Positions 43,755 through 51,724 of a stretch of DNA of 64,000 nucleotides are shown piece by piece. The DNA comes from Gammaproteobacteria bacterium (GTDB taxonomy: Bacteria; Pseudomonadota; Gammaproteobacteria; Burkholderiales; Rhodocyclaceae), in the NCBI GenBank assembly GCA_018828385.1, contig JAHJVE010000015.1:1-64000 (forward strand). Direction: 5' to 3'. The first letter of the stretch is position 1. The number at the start of each line of letters is the position of its first letter. Both the position numbers and the translations under genes were made by a program. The notes under the pieces are model-generated. The model had not been told where the DNA came from. It saw only the letters and a program-made list of their open reading frames with translations, and did not search any database.

Positions 43755-45731
43755 TTAGTTGCCGTTTTGGTCCAGGAAGCTGCGCAGCTTGTCGGAGCGG
43801 GTCGGATGACGCAGCTTGCGCAGCGCCTTGGCTTCAATCTGGCGGATGCGCTCGCGGGTGACGTCGAACTGTTTGCCGACCTCTTCCAAGGTGTGGTCGG
43901 TATTCATTTCAATACCGAAGCGCATGCGCAGAACCTTGGCTTCCCTCGTCGTCAGCGTATCGAGGATTTCCTTGGTGACACCGCGCAGGCTGGAGTACAT
44001 CGCTGCATCGGCCGGGGCCAGGGTCAGTTGATCTTCGATGAAATCGCCGAGATGCGAGTCGTCGTCGTCGCCGATCGGGGTTTCCATGGAGATCGGCTCC
44101 TTGGAAATCTTCATGATCTTGCGGATCTTGTCTTCCGGCATGTCCATCTTCTTGGCCAGCGTTGCCGGATCGGGTTCGGCACCCGTTTCCTGCAGGATCT
44201 GGCGGCTGATCCGGTTCATCTTGTTGATCGTTTCGATCATGTGCACCGGGATGCGGATGGTCCGTGCCTGGTCAGCGATGGAGCGGGTGATGGCCTGGCG
44301 GATCCACCACGTGGCATAGGTCGAGAACTTGTAGCCGCGACGGTATTCGAACTTGTCCACGGCCTTCATGAGGCCGATGTTGCCTTCCTGGATCAGGTCG
44401 AGGAACTGCAGGCCGCGGTTGGTGTATTTCTTGGCGATCGAGATGACCAGGCGCAGGTTGGCCTCGGTCATTTCGCGCTTGGCGCGACGAGCCTTGGCTT
44501 CGCCGGTGGACATCTGCTTGTTGATGTCCTTGAGGTCCTTGAGCGGAATGCCGATGTGGTCCTGGAGGGCGAGCAACTTCTTCTGCTCTTCCTTGATGTC
44601 CGGCGCGCAACGGGTCAGGATGGCCAGGTAGTTCTTGGGGGCGGCGGCGATTTCGGCGTCCACCCACTCCAGCGTCGTCTCCTTGCCCGGGAAGCTCTGG
44701 ATGAAATGCGGGCGCGGCATCTTGACGCGGTCGACGCAGATTTGCTGAATTTTGCGCTCGGAGCCGCGAATTTGTTCAACCATGCCGCGCACACTGTCGC
44801 ACAGGCGCTCAATCGAGCGCGAGGTGAAGCGGATGTTGAGCAGTTCGTCGGAAATTTGTTGCTGCAGCTTGAGGTAGGCCTTGTCATGCGGACCCTTGCT
44901 GGAGAGCAGTTTCTGCATCTTGGCGTGCACACCCTTGATGACTTTGAAACGCTCCAGCGCATCGGTCTTCAGTTGCAATAGCGAGGCAGAAGCAGCGCCG
45001 GCACCGCCTTCGTCTTCGTCGCCATCGTCGTCGTCCTCGTTGTCCTCCTCAGCTTCGGGCAATTCCGGAGTTGCGGCAACCTCTTCGGCTGCGTTCGGGT
45101 CGATCAGGCCATCGACCAGTTCGTCGATGCGCATTTCGTCGCTCTCGACCTTGGCGGCCATGTCGAGAATGTCGGTAATCGTCGTCGGGCAGGCGGAAAT
45201 CGCCTGGATCATGTGCTTGAGGCCTTCCTCGATCCGCTTGGCGATCTCGATTTCGCCTTCGCGGGTAAGGAGTTCAACCGTGCCCATTTCACGCATGTAC
45301 ATGCGGACAGGGTCGGTGGTGCGGCCAAATTCGGAATCGACGGTCGACAGCGCCTGTTCGGCTTGTGCCTCGACTTCTTCGTCGTCGGCGGCAACGGCAG
45401 TCGTGTCGGACATCAGCAGGTCTTCGGCGGCCGGGGCCTCGTCGAAAACCTGGATGCTCATTTCGCTGAACGTCGAGATGATCGCTTCGATACTTTCCGC
45501 GTCGACGACATCGTCCGGCAGGTGATCGTTGATCTCGGCGTAGGTCAGATAGCCGCGCTCCTTGCCCAGCTTGATCAGTGTCTTGAGGCGCGTCTTGCGC
45601 GCTTCGGCATCAAGCGGCTCGGGTTTTTCAGCCATCTGCCCCTGCAGCAGGGCCTTTTCGGCAGCCTTCTCCTTGGCCTTGCTGATGCGAGCCTTCGGGG
45701 CTTCCTTCGCGGTGTCTTTTGCCTTAGCCAT
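43755..45731 (-). CDS. rpoD: RNA polymerase housekeeping sigma factor sigma-70
   Basis: A 658-residue primary sigma factor. Region 1.1 is N-terminal ([26 protein letters not shown]), a conserved betaproteobacterial [18 protein letters not shown] follows, then an acidic non-conserved insertion ([16 protein letters not shown]), region 2 ([48 protein letters not shown]) and region 4 ([30 protein letters not shown]). It recruits core polymerase to most promoters. The start at 45731 (MAKAKD) is preferred over a GTG two codons earlier. It is the last gene of the macromolecular synthesis operon after rpsU, yqeY and dnaG. Confidence 0.98.
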   Translation of the reverse strand: MAKAKDTAKEAPKARISKAKEKAAEKALLQGQMAEKPEPLDAEARKTRLKTLIKLGKERGYLTYAEINDHLPDDVVDAESIEAIISTFSEMSIQVFDEAPAAEDLLMSDTTAVAADDEEVEAQAEQALSTVDSEFGRTTDPVRMYMREMGTVELLTREGEIEIAKRIEEGLKHMIQAISACPTTITDILDMAAKVESDEMRIDELVDGLIDPNAAEEVAATPELPEAEEDNEDDDDGDEDEGGAGAASASLLQLKTDALERFKVIKGVHAKMQKLLSSKGPHDKAYLKLQQQISDELLNIRFTSRSIERLCDSVRGMVEQIRGSERKIQQICVDRVKMPRPHFIQSFPGKETTLEWVDAEIAAAPKNYLAILTRCAPDIKEEQKKLLALQDHIGIPLKDLKDINKQMSTGEAKARRAKREMTEANLRLVISIAKKYTNRGLQFLDLIQEGNIGLMKAVDKFEYRRGYKFSTYATWWIRQAITRSIADQARTIRIPVHMIETINKMNRISRQILQETGAEPDPATLAKKMDMPEDKIRKIMKISKEPISMETPIGDDDDSHLGDFIEDQLTLAPADAAMYSSLRGVTKEILDTLTTREAKVLRMRFGIEMNTDHTLEEVGKQFDVTRERIRQIEAKALRKLRHPTRSDKLRSFLDQNGN

Positions 45732-45777
45732 GAACACGATCCATAGAATTCGAGAAAACCATAAATTTTACCACAAC

Positions 45778-47514
45778 TTAGCAGTGATTTGCTTGCTTTG
45801 TGAGCAGTTGTATGTAAGCCAGTTTTTCCGCAGCACTGAGACCCGCTACGCCGAATTGATGGGCTTTCGCCTGTAATTCGGCAAAGGCGCGTTTCTGGCT
45901 GCCTTCCTGCAATTTTTCCAGCGTGTCGCGGAATTCGGTTTCTGCTTCTTCTTCGTCAAAAGGCAAGCCAAGAAGTTCCGATGCGGCGTTTTCGATCATG
46001 CCCTCTTCGGGCTGGCCGCGCAGTTGCTCACGCAAGCCGGCGTAGCTGCTCGCTTCGTGATTGGCGCTGACCAACTCGTGCAGGCGTATCAGTGCCGGGC
46101 GTTCCGGGGTGTCGGGGAGTAGTTCTGTCGGCAGCCGGCCGGCCAGTTGCGGCTTGTGGAGCACGATGCGCAGCAGGTTGCGGGTCAGCGACGGGGCGGT
46201 GCGCTTGGCTTTGGGCGGTGCGGACGGCGTGTAGGATTTGAGTTCGCACAGGCGCTCGACTTCACCCTGGGCAAAGCCGCTGGCTTCGGCCAGGCGCTTG
46301 ACCAGTTGCAAACGCAGCAGCGGCGTCGGCAGCTTGAGCAGCAGCGGCTTGGCTTCGTAGATCAATTGCGCCTTGCCTTCGGAGCTGGTCAGATCGCAGC
46401 GCTGGGCCAGTTCGCGCAGCAGGAAGTCGGAAAGCGGCATGGCCTGAACGACTTGCCGGTCGAACTGTTCCTTGCCGAATTCGCGGATATAGCTGTCGGG
46501 GTCATGTTCCTGCGGCAGGAAGATGAAGCCGAGACGCTTGTTGTCGGCGAGCGCTTCCAGCGAATTTTCCAGGGCGCGCCAGGCGGCCTTGCGGCCGGCG
46601 TTGTCGCCGTCGAAGCAAAAAACGATGCGGTCGACCTGGCGCAGCAACTTGGTGACGTGGGTGGCGGTCGTTGCTGTGCCGAGTGTGGCGACGGCGTTGC
46701 CGACGCCGTTTTGGGCCAGGGCGATGACGTCCATGTAGCCTTCGGTGACGATGGCGGTATCCGTTTCGCGCAGGGCCTGACGGGCTTGCGGCAGGCCGAA
46801 CAGTTCGCGGCCCTTTTCGAAGAGCGGCGTTTCCGGTGAGTTGAGGTATTTCGGCTCGCCCTGGTCGATGATCCGGCCACCGAAGGCGATGATTTCGCCT
46901 TTCGGGTTGATGATCGGGATCATCAGGCGATCGCGGAAACGGTCGTAGCGACGGCCGGATTCGTTTTCGATGACCAGTCCGGCAACCTTCAGTTCGTCAG
47001 CGTTGTAGTCCGTGAAAACTGCCTGCAGATTCTGCCAGCCGTCCGGGGCGTAGCCGACGCCGTAGCGGGCGGCGATTTCTCCCGTCAGCCCGCGTTTCTT
47101 GCAATATTCGATGGCGCGCGGCGAAGCTTTGAGCTGGTCTTTGTAATACTGGGCGGCGCGCGCCATGATGTCGATCAGCGTGCGCGTCTGGCCGGGCTTT
47201 TCGTCCTTGAAGCCGCGCCCTTCGCTTTCCGGCACCTGCATGCCGGCGCGGGTGGCGAGATCCTTGACGGCATCTACGAAGCCGAGGCCCTGGTATTCCA
47301 TGACGAAGCTGATCGCCGTGCCGTGCGCGCCGCAGCCGAAGCAATGGTAGAACTGCTTGGTCGGGCTGACCGTGAAGGACGGCGATTTTTCGTTGTGGAA
47401 GGGGCAGCAGGCGGCGTAATTGGCGCCGGCTTTCTTGAGCGGCACGTAGCCATCCACCAGGTCGACGATGTCGACCCGGGCCAGCAGATCCTGGATAAAG
47501 GAATCCGGAATCAT
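45778..47514 (-). CDS. dnaG: DNA primase
   Basis: A 578-residue enzyme that makes RNA primers for DNA replication. The CHC2 zinc finger is near residues 38-66 (CCPFHNEKSPSFTVSP...CFGC). The TOPRIM core has EGYMDVIALAQNG and FDGDNAGRKAAWRALE (metal-binding acidic residues). The C-terminal ~150 residues are the DnaB-helicase-interaction domain. The length matches E. coli (581). It starts 15 bases after yqeY and precedes rpoD. Confidence 0.98.
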   Translation of the reverse strand: MIPDSFIQDLLARVDIVDLVDGYVPLKKAGANYAACCPFHNEKSPSFTVSPTKQFYHCFGCGAHGTAISFVMEYQGLGFVDAVKDLATRAGMQVPESEGRGFKDEKPGQTRTLIDIMARAAQYYKDQLKASPRAIEYCKKRGLTGEIAARYGVGYAPDGWQNLQAVFTDYNADELKVAGLVIENESGRRYDRFRDRLMIPIINPKGEIIAFGGRIIDQGEPKYLNSPETPLFEKGRELFGLPQARQALRETDTAIVTEGYMDVIALAQNGVGNAVATLGTATTATHVTKLLRQVDRIVFCFDGDNAGRKAAWRALENSLEALADNKRLGFIFLPQEHDPDSYIREFGKEQFDRQVVQAMPLSDFLLRELAQRCDLTSSEGKAQLIYEAKPLLLKLPTPLLRLQLVKRLAEASGFAQGEVERLCELKSYTPSAPPKAKRTAPSLTRNLLRIVLHKPQLAGRLPTELLPDTPERPALIRLHELVSANHEASSYAGLREQLRGQPEEGMIENAASELLGLPFDEEEAETEFRDTLEKLQEGSQKRAFAELQAKAHQFGVAGLSAAEKLAYIQLLTKQANHC

Positions 47515-47529
47515 GGCGTGCCTCGCTGC

Positions 47530-47976
47530 TTAACCGGCCAGCGCCGCTTTGACCAGTTTGGAGACCTCGGCCATGTCGGCTTTGCCGGCCAGTTGCGGTT
47601 TCAGCACGGCCATCAGCTTGCCCATGTCGGCCGGGCCCTTGGCACCGGTGGCGGCGATGGCGGCGGCGACGGCTGCGGCGGTTTCCTCGGTGCTCATTTT
47701 TTCCGGCAGATAGACGGCGAGGACGGCGATTTCGAACTTTTCGGCGTCGGCCAGTTCCTGGCGGCCGGCGGCTTCGTATTGGGTGACGCTGTCCTTGCGC
47801 TGCTTGGTCAGCTTTTCGATGACGGCGACGACGGCGCTGTCGTCGAGTTCGACGCGTTCGTCGACTTCCTTTTGCTTGAGGGCGGCGAGCAGCAGACGAA
47901 TCGCGCTCAGCTTGGCCGTTTCCTTGGCCTTCATGGCCGACTTCATGTCTTCGGTGATGCGGGCTTTCAAACTCAT
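47530..47976 (-). CDS. yqeY: GatB/YqeY-domain protein
   Basis: A 148-residue helical protein with the GatB/YqeY pattern: MSLKARITEDMKSAMKAKETAKLSAIRLLLAALKQKEVDER at the N terminus and a C-terminal GPADMGKLMAVLKPQLAGKADMAEVSKLVKAAL. The domain binds tRNA in GatB, but the solo protein's role is not established. It lies between rpsU and dnaG, the usual position in non-enteric proteobacteria. Confidence 0.93.
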   Translation of the reverse strand: MSLKARITEDMKSAMKAKETAKLSAIRLLLAALKQKEVDERVELDDSAVVAVIEKLTKQRKDSVTQYEAAGRQELADAEKFEIAVLAVYLPEKMSTEETAAAVAAAIAATGAKGPADMGKLMAVLKPQLAGKADMAEVSKLVKAALAG

Positions 47977-47994
47977 TTTCGGCTTTCTTAAAGC

Positions 47995-48028
47995 AAAGAG
48001 CCGCCAGCTGTTGGGCGGGCGGCTCTTT
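47995..48028 (-). terminator. Attenuator-like hairpin between rpsU and yqeY
   Basis: AAAGAGCCGCC and GGCGGCTCTTT form an 11-bp perfect stem with a 12-base loop, followed on the minus strand by GCTTTAAG. In E. coli a terminator between rpsU and dnaG lowers expression of the downstream genes relative to S21. The position here is equivalent. Confidence 0.75.
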
Positions 48029-48049
48029 CGTGCAGCGATACTTTCCTGA

Positions 48050-48262
48050 TTAGAAAAGCTTCGGCGGCAGGGTCAGGCTACGGAGGCGCTTGTGCTGACG
48101 TTTGACAGCAGCGGCAGCCTTACGCTTGCGTTCGGCGGTGGGCTTTTCGTAAAACTCACGGGCACGCAGCTCGGTCAGCAAACCAGTCTTTTCGACCGTG
48201 CGCTTGAAGCGGCGGATAGCAACTTCGAACGGCTCATTTTCCTTGACACGAATGTTCGGCAT
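48050..48262 (-). CDS. rpsU: 30S ribosomal protein S21
   Basis: A 70-residue very basic ribosomal protein ([29 protein letters not shown]...[14 protein letters not shown]) needed for efficient initiation on mRNA with weak Shine-Dalgarno interaction. The start at 48262 (MPNIRVK) is chosen over codons three positions upstream because it is the family start. It is first in the rpsU-yqeY-dnaG-rpoD operon. Confidence 0.98.
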   Translation of the reverse strand: MPNIRVKENEPFEVAIRRFKRTVEKTGLLTELRAREFYEKPTAERKRKAAAAVKRQHKRLRSLTLPPKLF

Positions 48263-48400
48263 ATAAATCACCCCCTTCCGTTAGGCGCCTGCCAGGTCAA
48301 GTAAAAGGCAGTGCGCGCAAAATTTGTTCCGCAGACTTTGCGGGTAGCCCAGCAGTATATGCGAAAAAACCATGTTGTTCCAAGTGTTAAAATCCGCGCC

Positions 48401-49423
48401 ATGCTAGTTCTTGGTATTGAATCTTCCTGCGACGAAACCGGTATTGCGCTCTACGACAGCGAAGCCGGCCTCTTGTCGCACGCCCTCCATTCGCAGGTGG
48501 CGATGCACGCCGAGTACGGCGGTGTCGTCCCCGAACTGGCCTCACGCGATCACATCCGGCGTGTCGTGCCGCTTTTGCGCGAGACGCTGGCGCAGGGCAA
48601 GCGTTCGCTCGACGAGGTCGATGCCGTGGCCTACACGCGCGGTCCGGGGCTGGCCGGGGCGCTGCTCGTTGGCTGCGCCTTCGCCGAAGCACTGGCGCTG
48701 GCCATCGACAAGCCGAGCATTCCGGTGCATCACCTCGAAGGGCATTTGCTGTCGCCGCTGTTGTCGTCTACGCCGCCGACCTTTCCGTTTGTCGCATTGC
48801 TGGTCTCCGGCGGTCATACGCAACTGATGCGGGTGACCGGTGTCGGCGAGTACGAATTGCTCGGCGAAACGCTCGACGATGCGGCCGGCGAGGCTTTCGA
48901 CAAGAGTGGCAAGCTGCTTGGCCTGCCTTATCCGGGCGGGGCTTTGCTGTCGAAGCTGGCTGAAGCGGGAACGCCTGGCGTTTATGAATTGCCGCGGCCG
49001 ATGCTGCATTCCGGCGATCTGAGTTTCAGTTTTTCCGGTCTGAAAACGGCGGTGTTGACGCTGGTGCGCGAGCACGCCGACGACATGACCGATACCTTCA
49101 AGGCCGATGCGGCGCGGGCTTTTCAGGAGGCCATCGTCGAGGTGCTGGTCAAGAAGTCGCTCAAGGCGATGAAGCAGACCGGCCTCAAGCAATTGGTGGT
49201 GGCCGGTGGTGTCGGCGCCAACAAGCAATTGCGGGCGACGCTCGACGACGAGGCGCGGCGCAAGCGGTTCAGCGTTTATTACCCGGAGCTGGAGTTCTGC
49301 ACCGACAACGGCGCGATGATCGCGCTGGCCGGTTGCCTGCGCCTGCAGGCGGGGACGCCGGCCAAGGCGGCGGGCAGTTTTGCCATTCAGCCGCGCTGGC
49401 CGTTGAGCGAACTGCTGCGCTGA
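48401..49423 (+). CDS. tsaD: tRNA N6-adenosine threonylcarbamoyltransferase
   Basis: A 340-residue member of the ASKHA/Kae1 superfamily that transfers threonylcarbamoyl to A37 of ANN-decoding tRNAs, including the CAU tRNA in this window. Signatures: [14 protein letters not shown] at the N terminus, [16 protein letters not shown] with metal-binding His, [27 protein letters not shown] and [13 protein letters not shown]. The start at 48401 is fixed by the family start and leaves room for a promoter between it and divergent rpsU. Confidence 0.98.
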   Translation: MLVLGIESSCDETGIALYDSEAGLLSHALHSQVAMHAEYGGVVPELASRDHIRRVVPLLRETLAQGKRSLDEVDAVAYTRGPGLAGALLVGCAFAEALALAIDKPSIPVHHLEGHLLSPLLSSTPPTFPFVALLVSGGHTQLMRVTGVGEYELLGETLDDAAGEAFDKSGKLLGLPYPGGALLSKLAEAGTPGVYELPRPMLHSGDLSFSFSGLKTAVLTLVREHADDMTDTFKADAARAFQEAIVEVLVKKSLKAMKQTGLKQLVVAGGVGANKQLRATLDDEARRKRFSVYYPELEFCTDNGAMIALAGCLRLQAGTPAKAAGSFAIQPRWPLSELLR

Positions 49424-49430
49424 TCGGCCG

Positions 49431-49580
49431 TTACCGCAAGGTTTGAAGATCGCCGTCGGGCGGCGATTTGAAAATTGGCCAAATTTTCGAGTTGACCGTG
49501 GCAATGCCTTTTTTCTTGTGTTTTTTCAGCTTCGGGCAGTCTTTACACGGCGGATGGCGCTTGCAGCATTTTTTGCCCAT
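49431..49580 (-). CDS. 49-residue Cys/Lys-rich protein with a repeat-derived tail
   Basis: A very small gene of 50 codons including stop: MGKKCCKRHPPCKDCPKLKKHKKKG, then IATVNSKIWPIFKSPPDGDLQTLR. The first half has four cysteines (CC, CxxC-like PPCKDCP) and nine lysines, so it may bind metal or nucleic acid. The second half starts exactly where the dispersed repeat begins, suggesting that the original gene ended or was shorter and now reads through the element. AAGG lies five bases before the ATG. It follows a small cupin-like gene by 12 bases and probably belongs to the tpx operon. Confidence 0.6.
   Translation of the reverse strand: MGKKCCKRHPPCKDCPKLKKHKKKGIATVNSKIWPIFKSPPDGDLQTLR
49465..49507 (+). 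repeat. Dispersed uptake-like element, copy 14
   Basis: GATTTGAAAATTGGCC and AAATTTTCG lead to the core AGTTGACCGTGG (49490-49501) and CAATG. It is antisense within the 49-residue Cys-rich gene. Confidence 0.88.
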
Positions 49581-49592
49581 GGTGGCCTTCGT

Positions 49593-49790
49593 TCAGTTCC
49601 GACGGGCCACCCAGTAGGTGGCGCCGGCGTTGCCGTAGCGTTCGGCATGGGTGACATCGCGGGCCTTTAGGGCGAACGGATGATTGTGCGCATCGAGCAC
49701 GGCATCGGCCGGCCAGGTGCGTTCAAGCACCTCGTCGAATCCTTCGGCGAGGGCTAACGCTTTGAATTCATCGAAGGTGCCTGAACGCAT
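49593..49790 (-). CDS. Small cupin-like protein
   Basis: A 65-residue protein (MRSGTFDEFKALALAEGFDEVLERTWPADAVLDAHNHPFALKARDVTHAERYGNAGATYWVARRN). The AVLDAHNHPFALKA segment looks like the first cupin motif (H-x-H, then a glycine-like turn), but the full beta-barrel would need about 100 residues, so this is a short or degraded cupin. It lies ten bases after tpx on the same strand and 12 bases before the Cys-rich gene, so co-transcription is likely. Confidence 0.5.
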   Translation of the reverse strand: MRSGTFDEFKALALAEGFDEVLERTWPADAVLDAHNHPFALKARDVTHAERYGNAGATYWVARRN

Positions 49791-49799
49791 GGCGTGGCC

Positions 49800-50300
49800 T
49801 CAGAGGGCGGCGAGAGCTGCAGCGTAGTCGGGTTCGTTCTTGATTTCGCTGACCAGCTCGCTGTGGATGACCTTGTCGTTTTCGTCGAGAACGACGACGG
49901 CGCGGGCGGTCAGCCCGGCCAATGGGCCGCTGGTGATGGCGACGCCGTAAGCTTCGATGAACTCGCCGCCGCGCAGCGTGGACAACGTGACGACGTTATC
50001 CAGACCTTCCGCGCCGCAAAAGCGGGCCTGGGCGAAGGGTAGATCGGCCGAGATGCAGAGGACGACAGCGTTCGGCAGGGTGTTGGCCTTGGCGTTGAAC
50101 TGGCGGACGGACGTGGCGCAGGTCGGCGTGTCGATGCTCGGGAAAATGTTGAGGATCTTGCGTTTGCCGGCGAAGCTGGCGAGGGTGACGTCGGAGAGGT
50201 CCTTGGCGACCAGCGAGAAGGCCGGGGCCGTATCGCCCTTCTGCGGGAATTGGCCGGCGATGGTGATGGCGTTGCCGCCGAGGGTGACGCTCTGGGTCAT
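49800..50300 (-). CDS. tpx: Thiol peroxidase (Tpx type)
   Basis: A 166-residue atypical 2-Cys peroxiredoxin that reduces alkyl and hydrogen peroxide with thioredoxin. The peroxidatic Cys lies in [15 protein letters not shown] (~60) and the resolving Cys in ARFCGAEGL (~95), the Tpx-specific spacing. Length and N-terminal [15 protein letters not shown] match E. coli Tpx. Upstream lies a 30-codon gene with a strong ribosome site and a hairpin, and a promoter at 50503-50531. Confidence 0.96.
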   Translation of the reverse strand: MTQSVTLGGNAITIAGQFPQKGDTAPAFSLVAKDLSDVTLASFAGKRKILNIFPSIDTPTCATSVRQFNAKANTLPNAVVLCISADLPFAQARFCGAEGLDNVVTLSTLRGGEFIEAYGVAITSGPLAGLTARAVVVLDENDKVIHSELVSEIKNEPDYAAALAAL

Positions 50301-50322
50301 GGTTTTCCTTGGTGTTGAAATC

Positions 50323-50349
50323 GGAGGCCCCGTTTGACGGGGGCGCTCC
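50323..50349 (-). promoter_or_regulatory. Hairpin between the 30-codon gene and tpx
   Basis: GCCCCGT and ACGGGGGC with a TTG loop lie about 25 bases before the tpx ATG on the minus strand, just downstream of the 30-codon gene. No T run follows. Together with the short gene it could act in attenuation or in translational control of tpx (inference). Confidence 0.4.
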
Positions 50350-50364
50350 GTTTTGGTTCAGCGC

Positions 50365-50457
50365 TCAGAAATTGTCGGGCAGGGTTGCCAGGATGTCGAC
50401 GCACGCTTTCCAGGCTGACAGTTCGTCGAACCAGCGATCGATGAAATTCGAAATCAT
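50365..50457 (-). CDS. 30-residue peptide upstream of tpx (possible leader)
   Basis: An ORF too short for usual gene calling. It reads MISNFIDRWFDELSAWKACVDILATLPDNF and then TGA. The Shine-Dalgarno AGGAGG five bases before the ATG is one of the strongest in the window. The peptide is partly amphipathic with one cysteine. It is followed by a hairpin and then by tpx on the same strand, and lies about 45 bases downstream of a good promoter. It could be a leader peptide or a small membrane-associated protein; no family is known to me. Confidence 0.5.
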   Translation of the reverse strand: MISNFIDRWFDELSAWKACVDILATLPDNF

Positions 50458-50502
50458 GGTGGCCTCCTGAAGTGGTTCGGGTCGTGATGACCTGATGGGC
50501 TC

Positions 50503-50531
50503 AGTGTAGGCAGTGCGGGCTTATTGATCAA
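50503..50531 (-). promoter_or_regulatory. Candidate sigma-70 promoter of the tpx operon
   Basis: On the minus strand: TTGATC (50526-50531), a 17-base spacer and TACACT (50503-50508). Two ATTGATC direct repeats lie around the -35 (50523-50544), which could be a regulator site. Confidence 0.55.
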
Positions 50532-50580
50532 ATCGATTGATCGAATGCAATGGATTGAGGTTGGCTATCGGGTCAACGAG

Positions 50581-50603
50581 AAAAACGCCGGCGAACCGGC
50601 GTT
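50581..50603 (-). terminator. Rho-independent terminator of plsY
   Basis: AACGCCGG, a four-base TTCG loop (minus strand) and CCGGCGTT, then TTTTT. It lies 23 bases after the plsY stop. Confidence 0.88.
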
Positions 50604-50625
50604 GTTGCGGCGGGGGGCCTTGGCC

Positions 50626-51234
50626 TCAAGCCTTTTTCTTGCTGCCGATCTTCGATTCCTGGCCGGCCAGCAGGCGCTGGATGTTTTGCCAATGCTTGCC
50701 GATCAGGGCCATGGCGATGATGCCGACGACGATGGTCTGGCCGTTGCCGCCGTGCATCAGGCCGGAAATGACCGGGGCCAGGCCGGCGGCGACGACGGCG
50801 GCGAGCGATGAATAGCGGAAGGCGTAGGCCATGAACAGCCAGGTGCCGGCGACGGCCAGGCCGAGCAGCGGGTCGAGGGCGATGAGCACGCCGGCAGCGG
50901 TGGCGACGCCCTTGCCGCCCTTGAATTTGAGGAAAATCGGGTAGAGATGGCCGAGGAAGACAGCGAGCGCGACGAGGCCGATGACGGTGCTCGAGAAGCC
51001 CATGTGCTGTGCGATGAAAACGGCGACCCAGCCCTTGAGCGCATCGCCGATCAGGGTGAATAACGCGGCCTTCTTGTTGCCGCTGCGCAGGACGTTGGTG
51101 GCGCCCGGGTTGCCCGAACCGTAGCTGCGCGGGTCGGCCAGGCCGAACAGCTTCGACGAAATCATGGCGAAGGGAACGGAGCCGAGCAGGTAGGCGGCGA
51201 GCAGGGCCAGAAGCGGAGCAAGGGCGTTTTGCAT
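50626..51234 (-). CDS. plsY: Acyl-phosphate:glycerol-3-phosphate acyltransferase
   Basis: A 202-residue integral membrane enzyme that starts phospholipid synthesis by acylating glycerol-3-phosphate. Family motifs: GSVPFAMISSKLFGLADPRSYGSGNPGATNVLR (motif 1 region), GHLYPIFLKFKGGKGVATAAG (motif 2) and a late motif-3-type segment. The start at 51234 (MQNALAP) is chosen; upstream codons overlap divergent folB. The plsY/folB divergence is typical of beta- and gammaproteobacteria near tsaD. Confidence 0.97.
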   Translation of the reverse strand: MQNALAPLLALLAAYLLGSVPFAMISSKLFGLADPRSYGSGNPGATNVLRSGNKKAALFTLIGDALKGWVAVFIAQHMGFSSTVIGLVALAVFLGHLYPIFLKFKGGKGVATAAGVLIALDPLLGLAVAGTWLFMAYAFRYSSLAAVVAAGLAPVISGLMHGGNGQTIVVGIIAMALIGKHWQNIQRLLAGQESKIGSKKKA

Positions 51235-51289
51235 GGTTGGAGTCGGTCGCTGGGGTACAATCGCGGCGGATTTTACACCCGACCGCCAA

Positions 51290-51640
51290 ATGGACATTAT
51301 TTTCCTCGACGAACTGCGCGCCGAAACCTGGATAGGCATCTATCCGCGCGAAAAGGCCATGCCGCAGACGGTCGAAATCTCACTGCAGATCGGCGTGTCG
51401 ACCGCTTCGGCCGGGGCCAGCGACGACATTCGCGACACGGTCGATTACGCCGTGGTCGTCGACCGGCTGCGCGCCGACCTGGCCGCCGTGCACTTCAACC
51501 TGATCGAAGCGTTGGCCGAGCACGTGGCGAGCTACGTGCTGGAAACCTTCGCCGTGCATTGGGTCCGCGTCTCCGTCGCCAAGCTCGGCATGATGCCGGG
51601 CGTCAAGCGCGTCGGCGTCATCATCGAACGCTCGCTCTGA
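51290..51640 (+). CDS. folB: Dihydroneopterin aldolase
   Basis: A 116-residue folate-pathway enzyme that converts dihydroneopterin to hydroxymethyl-dihydropterin and glycolaldehyde. The pattern is DIIFLDELRAETWIGIYPREKAMPQTVEISLQI (catalytic-loop Glu region), with DTVDYAVVVDRLRADL and LIEALAEHVASYVLE, ending with the substrate-binding lysine in SVAKLGMMPGVKRVGVIIER. The start is at 51290 (MDIIFLDELR). TACAAT lies at 51256-51261, a possible -10 in the short divergent gap with plsY. Confidence 0.95.
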   Translation: MDIIFLDELRAETWIGIYPREKAMPQTVEISLQIGVSTASAGASDDIRDTVDYAVVVDRLRADLAAVHFNLIEALAEHVASYVLETFAVHWVRVSVAKLGMMPGVKRVGVIIERSL

Positions 51641-51671
51641 GCATTCTTGCCCCTCAGCCTAGGGCGAGGGG

Positions 51672-51714
51672 CATTTCGATTTTGGCCATTTTTCCCGGTT
51701 GACCGTAGGAATCG
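51672..51714 (+). repeat. Dispersed uptake-like element, copy 15 (intergenic)
   Basis: ATTTCGATTTTGGCC and ATTTTTCCC, then a perfect core (51697-51708) and GAATC. It sits between the folB stop and the 3' end of the ZIP transporter gene. A full-length, near-consensus copy. Confidence 0.95.
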
Positions 51715-51724
51715 CTTTTTCCGC

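Noticed and set aside
45325-45350. TCGACGGTCGACAG with a nearby AATTC in rpoD resembling a degenerate copy
   Set aside because: The protein segment [13 protein letters not shown] is conserved in RpoD of related bacteria, so coding constraint is the simpler explanation.
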